The notes: generated by a model not told the origin, from the letters alone. A stretch of 64,000 nucleotides of DNA from Ruminococcus sp. (GCA_013911065.1 JACERV010000010.1:62001-126000); one strand, 5' to 3'. Counted from the stretch's first letter, positions 34,764-43,616 are shown. Numbers and translations: made by a program.

Positions 34764-36218
34764 ATGAATCAAAAACGACAATTACATGCACCAATTTACA
34801 GTGCACTTGAACGCTTCCGAAAAAAGAGGGTGGTTCCCTTTGATGTACCCGGCCATAAAAGAGGCAGGGGAAACCCGGAACTGGTAGAATTATTAGGAGA
34901 AAAATGTGTAGGGATTGATGTGAATTCCATGAAACCACTGGATAATCTCTGTCATCCTGTGTCCGTTATAAAAGAAGCGGAGGAGTTAGCAGCAGATGCG
35001 TTTGGGGCAGCCCACGCCTTCCTGATGGTGGGAGGAACTACTTCTTCTGTCCAGACCATGATACTTTCAGCGTGTAAAGCGGGGGACAAAATCATATTGC
35101 CCAGAAATGTACACAAGAGCGTGATTAATGCTTTAGTACTTTGCGGTGCCATTCCGGTATATATAGACCCAAAGGTGGATCAGATGCTGGGTATTCCGCT
35201 GGGTATGGAGCTGGAGGATGTGGAAAAGGCAATCAAGGAGCACCCGGATGCTTCGGCAGTGTTTGTCAATAATCCGACATACTACGGAATATGCTCTGAT
35301 ATCAGGAGCATTGTAAAAATAGCACATAAGCATGGTATGCTTGTGTTGGCGGATGAGGCTCACGGGACCCATCTGTATTTTGGAAAGGATCTTCCCTGTT
35401 CTGGAATGGAAGCCGGTGCGGATATGGCGGCGGTGTCCATGCACAAATCGGGAGGAAGTCTGACCCAGAGTTCCCTGCTTCTTACAGGTCCGGGAATGAA
35501 TGCCCGTTATGTGGGGCAGATTATTAATCTGACCCAGACAACCAGTGCTTCCTATCTGCTCATGTCCAGTCTGGATATTTCCAGAAGGAATCTTGCCCTC
35601 AGAGGGGAGGAGACTTTTGCAAAAGTAGCCCAGATGGCGGAGTACGCCAGAGAAGAAATCAACGGCATCGGGGGCTACTATGCCTATGGCTCGGAACTGA
35701 AAAATGGAGGCAGTATTTTTGACTTTGATGTGACCAAGCTGGCTGTTTATACGAGGGATATCGGTCTGGCGGGAATTGAAGTATATGATTTGCTGCGGGA
35801 TGAGTATGATATTCAGATTGAGTTCGGGGATATCAGTAATATTCTTGCTTACATTTCGATTGGGGACAGAATTCAGGATATTGAGCGCCTGGTTGGGGCG
35901 TTGGCGGACATCAAAAGGCTTTACAAAGAGCCTAAGAAAAATGTATTCCTGGCGGAATATATCGCTCCTAAAGTTGTAACCACACCTCAGGAGGCATTTT
36001 ATGCAGAGAAGGAAAGTCTTCCCATTGAAGAGACTGCAGGAAGAGTATCCGGGGAATTTGTGATGTGCTATCCTCCGGGAATCCCGATTCTGGCACCTGG
36101 GGAGCAGATTACAAAGGAGCTGACGGGTTATATCCAGTTTGCGAAGGAAAAGGGATGTTCCATGCAGGGACCTGAAAGTCCCGACCTTTCCAGGTTAAAT
36201 GTTTTAAAGGAGGATTAA
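34764..36218 (+). CDS. speA: PLP-dependent arginine (or lysine/ornithine) decarboxylase, SpeA type
   Basis: Fold-I PLP decarboxylase that most likely converts arginine to agmatine, the first step of the operon. The 484-residue product has VPGHKRGRGNPEL near the N-terminus, VGGTTSSVQTMI, ADEAHGTHL (Asp for the PLP ring nitrogen) and SMHKSGGSLTQSS (Lys that binds PLP). Start ATG 34764 follows GGGAGGTGG; the open frame reaches further up into the terminator and repeat, which is not coding. Arginine as substrate is inferred from the agmatine-using genes aguA and aguB downstream. Confidence 0.93.
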   Translation: MNQKRQLHAPIYSALERFRKKRVVPFDVPGHKRGRGNPELVELLGEKCVGIDVNSMKPLDNLCHPVSVIKEAEELAADAFGAAHAFLMVGGTTSSVQTMILSACKAGDKIILPRNVHKSVINALVLCGAIPVYIDPKVDQMLGIPLGMELEDVEKAIKEHPDASAVFVNNPTYYGICSDIRSIVKIAHKHGMLVLADEAHGTHLYFGKDLPCSGMEAGADMAAVSMHKSGGSLTQSSLLLTGPGMNARYVGQIINLTQTTSASYLLMSSLDISRRNLALRGEETFAKVAQMAEYAREEINGIGGYYAYGSELKNGGSIFDFDVTKLAVYTRDIGLAGIEVYDLLRDEYDIQIEFGDISNILAYISIGDRIQDIERLVGALADIKRLYKEPKKNVFLAEYIAPKVVTTPQEAFYAEKESLPIEETAGRVSGEFVMCYPPGIPILAPGEQITKELTGYIQFAKEKGCSMQGPESPDLSRLNVLKED

Positions 36219-36222
36219 GAAA

Positions 36223-37077
36223 ATGGATTTCTGGGTAAGTGAAATGCATACGAATAACGTGAAAATCTCTATCCGGGTGGAACAGCAGTTGTTCAGTGCA
36301 CAGAGTGAATTCCAAAGGATTGATATTTTTGAAACACCCGAATTTGGAAAAGTGCTGACTTCTAACGGAAATATAATTTTCACGGAACAGGATGAATTTA
36401 TTTATGATGAGATGATTGTACATGTTCCTATGGCGGTACATCCCCGTGTCAGAAATGTACTGGTCATCGGCGGAGGGGACGGCGGTGTTGCCAGAGAATT
36501 GTCTTATTATGGGGAGATAGAGCATATTGATGTGGTGGAGCCGGACCAGTTATTTGTATATGCCTGTCGGGAGCACTTCCCGGAAGATGCCAATGGGCTG
36601 GATGATGCCCGGGTCTCCATGTATTATGAGGACGGGTTAAAATTCCTGCGTTCCAGACAAGATGCCTATGATTTGATTATCAATGACTGTACGGATCCCC
36701 TGGGGCATGCGGCAGGGCTGTTTACAAAGGAGTTTTATGGAAGCTGTTTCCAGGCACTTCATGAGGACGGCATTATGGTTTACCAGCATGGCAGTCCTTT
36801 CTATGACGAGGACGAAGATAGCTGCCGGATTATGCATAGAAAGGCGTACCGCAGTTTTCCAATTAACAGGGTATACCAGGCCCATATCCCCACCTGTCCG
36901 GCAGGCTACTGGCTGTTTGGGTTTGCCTCAAGAAAGTACCATCCAATCAAAGACATGGATGCGAAAAGGTGGAAGAAAAGAGAGATAAAAACAAGTTATT
37001 ATACAACCAATCTGCATATGGGTGCCTTTATGCTTCCCAGGTATGTGGAGGATTTGTTAGAAGAGGAGGAAGTTTAA
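36223..37077 (+). CDS. speE: Spermidine synthase-like aminopropyltransferase
   Basis: Transfers an aminopropyl group from decarboxylated S-adenosylmethionine to putrescine or a related amine. The 284-residue product has the N-terminal beta domain (QRIDIFETPEFGKVL), VIGGGDGGVAREL for nucleotide binding, VVEPD, and INDCTDP with the catalytic-type Asp pair. Length is usual. It begins 4 nt after speA with GGAGG upstream. No speD (S-adenosylmethionine decarboxylase) is in the window, and the operon also carries the carboxyspermidine route, so its actual acceptor and donor deserve caution. Confidence 0.9.
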   Translation: MDFWVSEMHTNNVKISIRVEQQLFSAQSEFQRIDIFETPEFGKVLTSNGNIIFTEQDEFIYDEMIVHVPMAVHPRVRNVLVIGGGDGGVARELSYYGEIEHIDVVEPDQLFVYACREHFPEDANGLDDARVSMYYEDGLKFLRSRQDAYDLIINDCTDPLGHAAGLFTKEFYGSCFQALHEDGIMVYQHGSPFYDEDEDSCRIMHRKAYRSFPINRVYQAHIPTCPAGYWLFGFASRKYHPIKDMDAKRWKKREIKTSYYTTNLHMGAFMLPRYVEDLLEEEEV

Positions 37078-37078
37078 A

Positions 37079-38338
37079 ATGAGCAGAGTATTAATAATTG
37101 GCTGTGGTGGTGTTGCGTCTGTAGCAATTCAGAAATGCTGTCAGAATGAAGGCGTATTCACGGAGATTTGTATTGCAAGCAGGACAAAGGAAAAGTGTGA
37201 TGCTTTGAAAGAAAAGCTGGAGGGAAAAACCTCTGTAAAACTAACAACGGCCTATGTGGATGCAGATTGTGTGGAAGAAGTGGTTTCCCTTATTAATGAA
37301 TATAAACCAGAGGTGGTTTTAAATCTGGCACTGCCCTATCAGGACCTTACAATTATGGAAGCCTGTCTGGAGTGTGGTGTGAATTATATTGACACTGCAA
37401 ATTATGAGCCGGAGAATACAGATGATCCGAAATGGCGCGAGATCTATGAAAAGCGCTGCAGAGAAAAAGGATTCACTGCATATTTTGACTACAGCTGGCA
37501 GTGGGATTACGCTGAAAAATTCCGGGAAAAGAACCTGACAGCCGTTTTAGGTTCAGGATTTGACCCGGGGGTAACCAGTGTTTTTACAGCCTACGCACAG
37601 AAGCATTATTTTGATGAAATACACACTATTGATATTTTGGACTGTAACGGCGGAGACCACGGCTATCCCTTTGCTACCAACTTTAATCCTGAAATCAACC
37701 TCCGGGAAGTTTCTGCTAACGGAAGCTATTGGGAGAACGGACACTGGGTGGAGACAGAGCCAATGGAAATCAAGAGGACTTATGATTTTCCGCAGGTAGG
37801 TGAAAAGGATATGTACCTCCTCCACCATGAAGAAATCGAGTCATTAGCAAAGAATATACCAGGTGTGAAGCGTATCCGGTTTTTCATGACCTTTGGGGAA
37901 AGTTATCTGACCCATATGAAATGTCTGGAAAATGTAGGAATGCTCTCTACCAGTCCTATTGAATTTGACGGAAAAGAAATTGTTCCGATTCAGTTTTTAA
38001 AGGCATTGCTGCCTGATCCCGCCACATTGGGCCCCCGCACAAAGGGGAAAACCAATATTGGCTGTATTTATACCGGTATCAAAGATGGAAAAGAGAGAAC
38101 TATTTATATCTATAATGTGTGTGACCACCAGGAATGCTACAAAGAGGTAGGCAGTCAGGCAATCAGTTATACAACAGGAGTTCCGGCTATGATTGGAACT
38201 GCGCTGGTTGCAGAGGGAATCTGGGATAAGAAAGGTGCGGTGAATCTGGAGGAACTGGACCCCGACCCATTTATGGATATGTTGAATCAATATGGGCTTC
38301 CCTGGGTGGTAGAAGAACATCCAATGACGGTGGAATAA
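37079..38338 (+). CDS. Carboxy(nor)spermidine dehydrogenase (saccharopine dehydrogenase family)
   Basis: Condenses aspartate semialdehyde with putrescine (or diaminopropane) and reduces the imine with NADPH to carboxyspermidine. The 419-residue product has the Rossmann start VLIIGCGGVASVAIQKC, NLALPYQDLTIMEACLECG, and GSGFDPGVTSVFTAYA, typical of the family. It starts 1 nt after speE stops. Its partner decarboxylase follows. The pair is a known alternative route to spermidine that avoids decarboxylated S-adenosylmethionine. Confidence 0.92.
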   Translation: MSRVLIIGCGGVASVAIQKCCQNEGVFTEICIASRTKEKCDALKEKLEGKTSVKLTTAYVDADCVEEVVSLINEYKPEVVLNLALPYQDLTIMEACLECGVNYIDTANYEPENTDDPKWREIYEKRCREKGFTAYFDYSWQWDYAEKFREKNLTAVLGSGFDPGVTSVFTAYAQKHYFDEIHTIDILDCNGGDHGYPFATNFNPEINLREVSANGSYWENGHWVETEPMEIKRTYDFPQVGEKDMYLLHHEEIESLAKNIPGVKRIRFFMTFGESYLTHMKCLENVGMLSTSPIEFDGKEIVPIQFLKALLPDPATLGPRTKGKTNIGCIYTGIKDGKERTIYIYNVCDHQECYKEVGSQAISYTTGVPAMIGTALVAEGIWDKKGAVNLEELDPDPFMDMLNQYGLPWVVEEHPMTVE

Positions 38339-38341
38339 AAA

Positions 38342-39469
38342 ATGAAGATAGAGGAATTAAAAACGCCGGTTTATTTGGTGGATGAGAAGAAGCTGGAGGA
38401 AAATCTTCAGATACTGGCAGAAGTACAACAGAATACCGGATGCCGGATTTTGCTGGCACAGAAGGCATTTTCTATGTATAAGGTTTACCCTTTGATTAGA
38501 AAATACCTGGCAGGAGCAACTGCCAGCGGGCTGTATGAGGCAAGGCTGGGGGCAGAAGAAATGGGCGGAGAGAACCATGTGTTTTCCCCTGCCTATACAG
38601 AGGCAGAAATGAGGGAACTTTGTACAATTTGCGGTCATATCAGCTTTAATTCTATTTCACAGTTAGAAAAGCACAGGAAGATATGGGAAACGGCACCAGT
38701 CAGTGTAGGACTTCGGGTGAATCCGGAGTATTCTACCCAGGAGGACCATGAAATTTATGACCCTTGTGCTCCAGGCTCCCGTCTGGGAATCCGGTTGTCT
38801 CAGTTTCCCCCGGAACTGCCCAGAGGGGTGGAAGGGCTGCATATCCATACTTTGTGTGAACAGGATGCAGCACCTTTGATTGAGACTTTTGAGGCAGTAG
38901 AAAAAAAGTTTGGAAAATACCTTCACCAAATCAAATGGCTGAACCTGGGAGGCGGACATCATATTACGAGACCGGGATATGACAGAGAGGCGCTGGAGAC
39001 GTTAATTTGCAGAATACAGGACGCATACAAGGTAAAGGTTTATTTAGAGCCGGGAGAAGCCATTGCTCTGAATGCTGGATATTTTATTACAGAAGTCATG
39101 GATATTGTGGAGTGGGAAACTCCTGCTCTTATTTTGGATGGCTCTGCAGCCTGCCATATGCCTGATGTGCTGGAAATGCCTTACCGGCCTCCTTTGAAAA
39201 ACAGCGGACTGCCGGGGGAACGGGCAGTTACCTGTAAGCTCGGTTCAAGAACCTGCCTTGCGGGAGATATCATAGGAGAATACAGCTTTGATGTCCGGCC
39301 TGAAATTGGCGACAGACTTGTATTTGAGGATATGGCAATCTACACTATGGTGAAAAATAATACCTTCAATGGAATGCCCCTTCCAGACATTGTATTACTT
39401 CGCAAAAATGGAGAATGTGAACTTGTCAGGCGATTTGATTATAAAGATTTTAAGGAGCGCTTATCCTGA
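38342..39469 (+). CDS. nspC: Carboxy(nor)spermidine decarboxylase NspC
   Basis: PLP enzyme of the alanine-racemase fold that decarboxylates carboxyspermidine to spermidine. The 375-residue product has LAQKAFSMYK with the PLP-binding Lys (about 41), SGLYEARLGAEEMGG, HIHTLCEQD, NLGGGHHIT and LEPGEAI, all in family order. It starts 3 nt after the dehydrogenase gene and overlaps aguA by 1 nt (TGATG), so the two are tightly coupled. Confidence 0.95.
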   Translation: MKIEELKTPVYLVDEKKLEENLQILAEVQQNTGCRILLAQKAFSMYKVYPLIRKYLAGATASGLYEARLGAEEMGGENHVFSPAYTEAEMRELCTICGHISFNSISQLEKHRKIWETAPVSVGLRVNPEYSTQEDHEIYDPCAPGSRLGIRLSQFPPELPRGVEGLHIHTLCEQDAAPLIETFEAVEKKFGKYLHQIKWLNLGGGHHITRPGYDREALETLICRIQDAYKVKVYLEPGEAIALNAGYFITEVMDIVEWETPALILDGSAACHMPDVLEMPYRPPLKNSGLPGERAVTCKLGSRTCLAGDIIGEYSFDVRPEIGDRLVFEDMAIYTMVKNNTFNGMPLPDIVLLRKNGECELVRRFDYKDFKERLS

Positions 39470-40605
39470 TGAAGAAATTAGACAGCTTACCAAAAAAAGA
39501 CGGATATCATATGCCGGCGGAATTTGCTCCCCATGCAGGCACTTTGGTAATCTGGCCGGTGCGCCCGGGCAGTTGGGGGAAAGATCCGGCAGAAGCCCAG
39601 GAGGCATTTTGCAGGCTGATTCATGAAATATCTAAAGGTGAAAAAGTTTACGTACTGGCAGATGACGGGCATATAGAAGAGGCCCGCAGTGCAGTTGGAA
39701 AAATGGTTAGAGAAAAGCCCGGGCAGGAAATTGTCCTTCTGACGATAGACAGTGACGATGCATGGGCAAGAGATGTATGTCCAACCTTTCTGACAGATGG
39801 TTTCCATGTCCGGGGCGTGAACTGGAAATTTAATGCATGGGGTGGCGAAGCAGACGGCCTGTATGCTTCCTGGGAAAAAGACAATGCTGTGGCAGAAAAG
39901 GTTTGTGCTGCTTTGGACTGTTCCTGTTATGATGCAGGGGACTTTGTGTTGGAGGGCGGTTCCATCCATTCTGACGGCGAAGGAACAGTTCTGGTTACAG
40001 AAAGTTGTCTGTTAAGCAGCGGCAGAAATCCCGGTCTTTCTAAAGAGCAGATAGAGCAGAAGCTAAAAGATTATCTGGGCGCTGAGAAAGTTCTGTGGCT
40101 TCCCAGGGGGATTTCCAGGGACGAAACCAATGAGCATGTGGATAATGTCTGTGCTTTTACTGCCCCGGGTGAAGTTGTTCTGGCCTGGACCGATAACTCT
40201 GAAGATGAACAGTACGAACTCTCAAAGGCCTGCCTGGACTATCTGGAAGCGCAGGAAGATGCCAAAGGGCGGAAACTGGTGGTTCACAAGCTGCCTATAC
40301 CGGAGGTTCCCGTCTGCGTCAAGAAAGAGGACGTGGACAAATATGAGTTTGAGGTTGGGGAAGATATCAGAGAGACAGGAGAAAGGCTTGCTGCCAGTTA
40401 TGTGAATTTTTATTTTACGAACGATTCCGTAATAGTCCCCCAGTTCGGCGGGGAGAATAAGGAAAGTGACAGGTGTGCCATGGACATTCTGAGGCGTATC
40501 TGTTCCGGACGTAAAATAACAGGAATTGACAGCCGTATCATCCTGCTGGGCGGGGGGAATATCCACTGTATTACCCAGCAGATACCAAAAGGAGAAATGC
40601 AATGA
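39469..40605 (+). CDS. aguA: Agmatine deiminase AguA
   Basis: Hydrolyses agmatine to N-carbamoylputrescine and ammonia. The 378-residue product is a penta-propeller guanidino enzyme: MPAEFAPHAGTLVIWP at the start, DDAWARDVCPTF, EGGSIHSDG, DETNEHVDNVC and the nucleophile in GGGNIHCITQQIP (Cys about 369). Start overlaps the nspC stop by 1 nt; the end overlaps aguB by 4 nt (ATGA). This fixes agmatine, and so arginine, as the entry to the pathway. Confidence 0.96.
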   Translation: MKKLDSLPKKDGYHMPAEFAPHAGTLVIWPVRPGSWGKDPAEAQEAFCRLIHEISKGEKVYVLADDGHIEEARSAVGKMVREKPGQEIVLLTIDSDDAWARDVCPTFLTDGFHVRGVNWKFNAWGGEADGLYASWEKDNAVAEKVCAALDCSCYDAGDFVLEGGSIHSDGEGTVLVTESCLLSSGRNPGLSKEQIEQKLKDYLGAEKVLWLPRGISRDETNEHVDNVCAFTAPGEVVLAWTDNSEDEQYELSKACLDYLEAQEDAKGRKLVVHKLPIPEVPVCVKKEDVDKYEFEVGEDIRETGERLAASYVNFYFTNDSVIVPQFGGENKESDRCAMDILRRICSGRKITGIDSRIILLGGGNIHCITQQIPKGEMQ

Positions 40606-41486
40606 GCAAAGCAACAGTTGCCGTTATCCAGATGCAGTGCACAAAGGAAGTTCGGCAGAATATAGAAAATGCGGAAAAGTATGTACGCCAGGCCGCAGAC
40701 ATGGGCGGGCAGATTATACTTTTGCCGGAATTGTTTGAGCGGCAGTATTTTTGTCAGGAAAGACAGTATGGATATTATAGTTATGCGCTAAGTGCAGAGG
40801 AGAATCCGGCAGTGTGCAGGATGCGGGAGCTGGCCCGGGAACTGTCACTGGTTATTATCGTCAGCTTTTATGAAAAATCGGGAAATGTATTATACAATTC
40901 TGCAGCTGTAGTGGACGCAGATGGGAGTCTGCTGGGAGTTTACCGCAAAACTCATATTCCGGACGACCACTTTTATCAGGAAAAATTTTATTTTACTCCG
41001 GGAGATACCGGATTTACTGTGTGGGATACGCGGTATGGAAAAGTCGGTGTGGGAATCTGCTGGGACCAGTGGTTTCCGGAGACTGCCCGGTGCCTGGCTT
41101 TAAAAGGGGCCGATGTGATTCTGTATCCAACTGCTATTGGCAGTGAGCCTATACTGGATTGCGACAGCTCCGGTCACTGGATGAGAACTATGCAGGGCCA
41201 TGCGGCGGCAAATATTGTCCCGGTGGCGGCAGCCAACCGGTATGGCGTGGAAATGGTGGAACCCTGTGCAGAAAATGCAGAACAAAACTCTGCTTTGGAA
41301 TTTTATGGAAGCAGTTTTATTACAGATGAAACCGGCGATATTTTATGCTGTGCAAAAAAAAGTGGGACAAAAATTCTGCTTGCGAAATTTGATTTTGAAA
41401 AAATCAGGCGAGAGCGGCTGGAATGGGGATTATTCAGGGATAGAAGGCCAGATTGCTATGAAGAGATATGCAGCCATTTTAAATAG
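40602..41486 (+). CDS. aguB: N-carbamoylputrescine amidase AguB
   Basis: Nitrilase-family enzyme that yields putrescine, CO2 and ammonia. The 294-residue product shows the Glu-Lys-Cys triad in LLPELFERQYFCQ, YRKTHIPDD and GVGICWDQWFPE. Length is normal. ATG overlaps the aguA stop by 4 nt. It is the last gene of the polyamine operon; together speA, aguA and aguB convert arginine to putrescine, and speE or the dehydrogenase/NspC pair extend it. Confidence 0.96.
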   Translation: MSKATVAVIQMQCTKEVRQNIENAEKYVRQAADMGGQIILLPELFERQYFCQERQYGYYSYALSAEENPAVCRMRELARELSLVIIVSFYEKSGNVLYNSAAVVDADGSLLGVYRKTHIPDDHFYQEKFYFTPGDTGFTVWDTRYGKVGVGICWDQWFPETARCLALKGADVILYPTAIGSEPILDCDSSGHWMRTMQGHAAANIVPVAAANRYGVEMVEPCAENAEQNSALEFYGSSFITDETGDILCCAKKSGTKILLAKFDFEKIRRERLEWGLFRDRRPDCYEEICSHFK

Positions 41487-41553
41487 ACCGTATTTGTCAA
41501 GGTCTAAAACTTTCTAAAATTTGCCCAGTCTGGGAATAAGCAGTGCATGGATT

Positions 41554-41599
41554 GAGAATCATTTTACTAGATTAAAATTTTTCATCTAGGAGGATTCTC
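41554..41599 (+). promoter_or_regulatory. Leader hairpin covering the sigG ribosome site
   Basis: GAGAATC (41554-41560) pairs with GATTCTC (41593-41599), and CTAGAT (41567-41572) with ATCTAG (41584-41589), separated by an asymmetric internal loop; the apical loop is 11 nt. AGGAGG (41588-41593) lies across the 3' side of this structure. Folding should hold back translation of sigG. Confidence 0.65.
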
Positions 41600-41602
41600 A
41601 TT

Positions 41603-42382
41603 ATGGCTCTGAATAAAGTTGAACTATGTGGCGTGAATACAGCGAAGCTTCCACTCTTGAAAGAAGAAGAGAAGGAGGCTTTGTTTACTCGTATCAAGGC
41701 GGGGGACGAAGAAGCAAGGGAAGAGTATATCAAAGGAAATTTAAGGCTGGTCCTGAGCGTGATTAAGCGTTTTTCCAACAGCAATGAAAATGCAGACGAT
41801 TTATTCCAGATCGGGTGTGTGGGTTTGATGAAGGCGGTAGATAATTTTGACCCTGACAGGCTGGTGAAATTTTCGACTTATGCTGTCCCCATGATTATCG
41901 GAGAAGTGCGCAGATACCTGAGGGACAATAATTCCATCCGGGTCAGCCGCTCTCTGCGCGATACAGCATATAAGGCAATTTATGCAAAAGAAGGATTTAT
42001 GAAAAAGCACTTAAAAGAGCCTACTGTCCAGGAAATTGCGGAGGAAATCGGAATCTCCAAGGAAGATATTGTGTTTGCCCTGGACGCAATCCAGATGCCC
42101 ATGAGCCTGCATGAACCGGTTTATAATGAGGGTGGAGACACACTCTATGTCATGGATCAGGTCAGTGACAAAAAAAATAAAGAAGAAAACTGGGTGGAAG
42201 AATTGTCACTTGAGGCAGCTATGGAGCGTCTCAATGAGCGGGAACGCTATATAATTACCCTGCGGTTTTTCGAAGGCAAAACCCAGATGGAAGTAGCAGA
42301 AGAAATAAAAATATCCCAGGCCCAGGTAAGCCGGCTGGAAAAAAACGCCCTAAAAGTAATGAAACAATATCTATTGGGGTGA
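41603..42382 (+). CDS. sigG: RNA polymerase sporulation sigma factor sigma-G
   Basis: Late forespore sigma factor. The 259-residue product starts MALNKVELCGVNTAKLPLL, the N-terminal signature of sigma-G, then region 2 (GNLRLVLSVIKRFSNSNENADDLFQIG is the core stretch) and region 4 with AEEIKISQAQVSRLEKNA. It lacks a pro-sequence, as expected. AGGAGG is 9 nt upstream of the ATG within a leader hairpin. Unlike in Bacillus, it is not next to sigE but about 9 kb away, beyond the polyamine operon. Confidence 0.95.
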   Translation: MALNKVELCGVNTAKLPLLKEEEKEALFTRIKAGDEEAREEYIKGNLRLVLSVIKRFSNSNENADDLFQIGCVGLMKAVDNFDPDRLVKFSTYAVPMIIGEVRRYLRDNNSIRVSRSLRDTAYKAIYAKEGFMKKHLKEPTVQEIAEEIGISKEDIVFALDAIQMPMSLHEPVYNEGGDTLYVMDQVSDKKNKEENWVEELSLEAAMERLNERERYIITLRFFEGKTQMEVAEEIKISQAQVSRLEKNALKVMKQYLLG

Positions 42383-42390
42383 CCGATAGT

Positions 42391-42523
42391 GATTAGCGAG
42401 GTATTTTCGAGCTTAGCACGTAGGTCGTTCTTTGAGATTAGCGAGGTCTTTTACGAGCTTAGCGAAAAGAACTTCCTTTCCAAGCAGCGGAGAAAGGTGA
42501 GCTTAGCGAAAAGAACTTCCCTT
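42391..42523 (+). repeat. Short direct repeats between sigG and the HAD phosphatase gene
   Basis: GATTAGCGAGGT followed by TTTT and CGAGCTTAGC occurs at 42391 and again at 42436. GAGCTTAGCGAAAAGAACTT occurs at about 42455 and 42499. A related string, CTCAGCGAAAAGAACTC, is at 3871. On the minus strand the first units read CTAAGCTCGAAAATACCTCG, close to the CTAAGTTCGAAAGAACCTCA in copy B of family 1. No gene is seen in 42383-42609 apart from these repeats and a promoter. Confidence 0.6.
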
Positions 42524-42541
42524 AAACTTCCTTATGGTAAC

Positions 42542-42571
42542 TTGATATTTACATTTTCACGACTTTATACT
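42542..42571 (+). promoter_or_regulatory. Promoter of the HAD phosphatase gene
   Basis: TTGATA (42542-42547), 18-nt spacer, TATACT (42566-42571). Confidence 0.6.
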
Positions 42572-42609
42572 ATGATAAATATAGAATAAAGTGAAAATGG
42601 AGAGGAACC

Positions 42610-43269
42610 ATGTATAAAATTTGCATTTTTGACTTAGACGGAACCTTGGTGGATACGTTGGATTCTTTGGCTTTTTCTGTAAATGAGACATTAAAAGAGA
42701 TGGGACTTCCGCCGGTTACCAGAGACGAGTGCCGCATATTTGTAGGAGAGGGCGCCAGACGATTGATGGAAAAGGCGCTGCTGGCAGGCGGGCAGGAGAA
42801 TCTACAGCGACTTGATGAGGCCATGGAAATATATGGTCGTATATTTGATGCCAACTGCACATATCATGTAATATCCTATGACGGAATCCCTGAGCTGTTA
42901 AGAGAAATGAAGGCTTTAGGTATTCGCCTGGCAGTGTTGTCCAACAAGCCTGACAGACAAACTGTCCGTGTAGCAGAAGAGATTTTTGGAAAAGATACTT
43001 TTCAGTGGATCCAGGGGCAGAAGGCAGGCATACCCAGAAAGCCTGACCCATCCGCGGCACTTAAGATTGCCGGGGAACTGGGGGCCGGACCGGAGGAAAC
43101 TATCTATATCGGAGATTCAGAGGTGGATATTGCAACCGGTACGGCAGCGAAGATGATGACCATTGGGGCATCTTGGGGCTTTAGGGGCAGGGCGGCACTT
43201 GAGGCAGCAGGAGCCGGAGCAATTGCAGATGCTCCGGAAGAAATTCTAAAATGGATTCGTGAAACTTAG
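42610..43269 (+). CDS. gph: HAD-superfamily phosphatase, phosphoglycolate phosphatase-like
   Basis: Cytoplasmic phosphatase of the Gph/PGMB type. The 219-residue product has motif I FDLDGTLVDT with the nucleophile Asp (about 8), motif II LAVLSNKPD, and motifs III/IV RKPDP and YIGDSEVDI. The cap domain lies between motifs I and II. GGAGAGG precedes the ATG. Substrate cannot be fixed; 2-phosphoglycolate is the usual annotation. The symbol is given on resemblance only. Confidence 0.82.
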   Translation: MYKICIFDLDGTLVDTLDSLAFSVNETLKEMGLPPVTRDECRIFVGEGARRLMEKALLAGGQENLQRLDEAMEIYGRIFDANCTYHVISYDGIPELLREMKALGIRLAVLSNKPDRQTVRVAEEIFGKDTFQWIQGQKAGIPRKPDPSAALKIAGELGAGPEETIYIGDSEVDIATGTAAKMMTIGASWGFRGRAALEAAGAGAIADAPEEILKWIRET

Positions 43270-43282
43270 GAGGTGGAAAGTC

Positions 43283-43546
43283 ATGAATGAATATGATGAG
43301 GAGTGCCTGATCACATTTTTAAAGAAGCAAGCTCAATTATTTGATGAACCGGTAGCGGGAACATTGGAGGAAGCCGAAGCTTTTCTGGAAGACTGTATGG
43401 CAGTGGTAGTTGGCTCCTTCAAAGAAGTAAGGGAATATTTCGAGGAAAGTGGAATTGATGTGGACACAATGTCAGACGAAGAACTGGAAGACGCTTCCGA
43501 GGTTTTTGCACTTCCAGGCGGCCGGTATCTGATTGTGGAGGGATAG
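43283..43546 (+). CDS. Small acidic protein of unknown function
   Basis: An 87-residue, strongly acidic product (many Glu and Asp, few basic residues) without membrane segments or signal peptide, so probably cytoplasmic. The ATG at 43283 has AGGAGGTGG 6 nt upstream; the open frame runs a little further back into the phosphatase gene. It starts 13 nt after that gene and shares its transcript, ending before a bidirectional terminator. I do not recognise a family. Confidence 0.72.
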   Translation: MNEYDEECLITFLKKQAQLFDEPVAGTLEEAEAFLEDCMAVVVGSFKEVREYFEESGIDVDTMSDEELEDASEVFALPGGRYLIVEG

Positions 43547-43582
43547 GATTCTGAAAAGTTTCATAAGCAATAGGATAAAGAT

Positions 43583-43616
43583 AAAAGCCGCAGTATCATT
43601 TCACTGCGGCTTTTGT
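43583..43616 (+). terminator. Bidirectional terminator between convergent genes
   Basis: AAAAGCCGCAGT (43583-43594) and ACTGCGGCTTTT (43603-43614) form a perfect 12-bp stem usable on both strands. It overlaps the end of the minus-strand gene that stops at 43596. Confidence 0.9.

Noticed and set aside
36683-36988. A 101-codon frame within speE, and many similar frames opposite or inside other genes
   Set aside because: They overlap genes of certain identity in another frame, lack ribosome sites and show no recognisable motifs.
41531-41569. Sigma-F or sigma-G promoter for sigG
   Set aside because: GAATA and CATTTTA can be picked out, but the spacing (21 nt) does not fit either consensus well enough.
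42389-42589. A 66-codon reading frame after sigG
   Set aside because: It is made of the direct repeats in that gap, has no ribosome site at a useful distance and no family resemblance.
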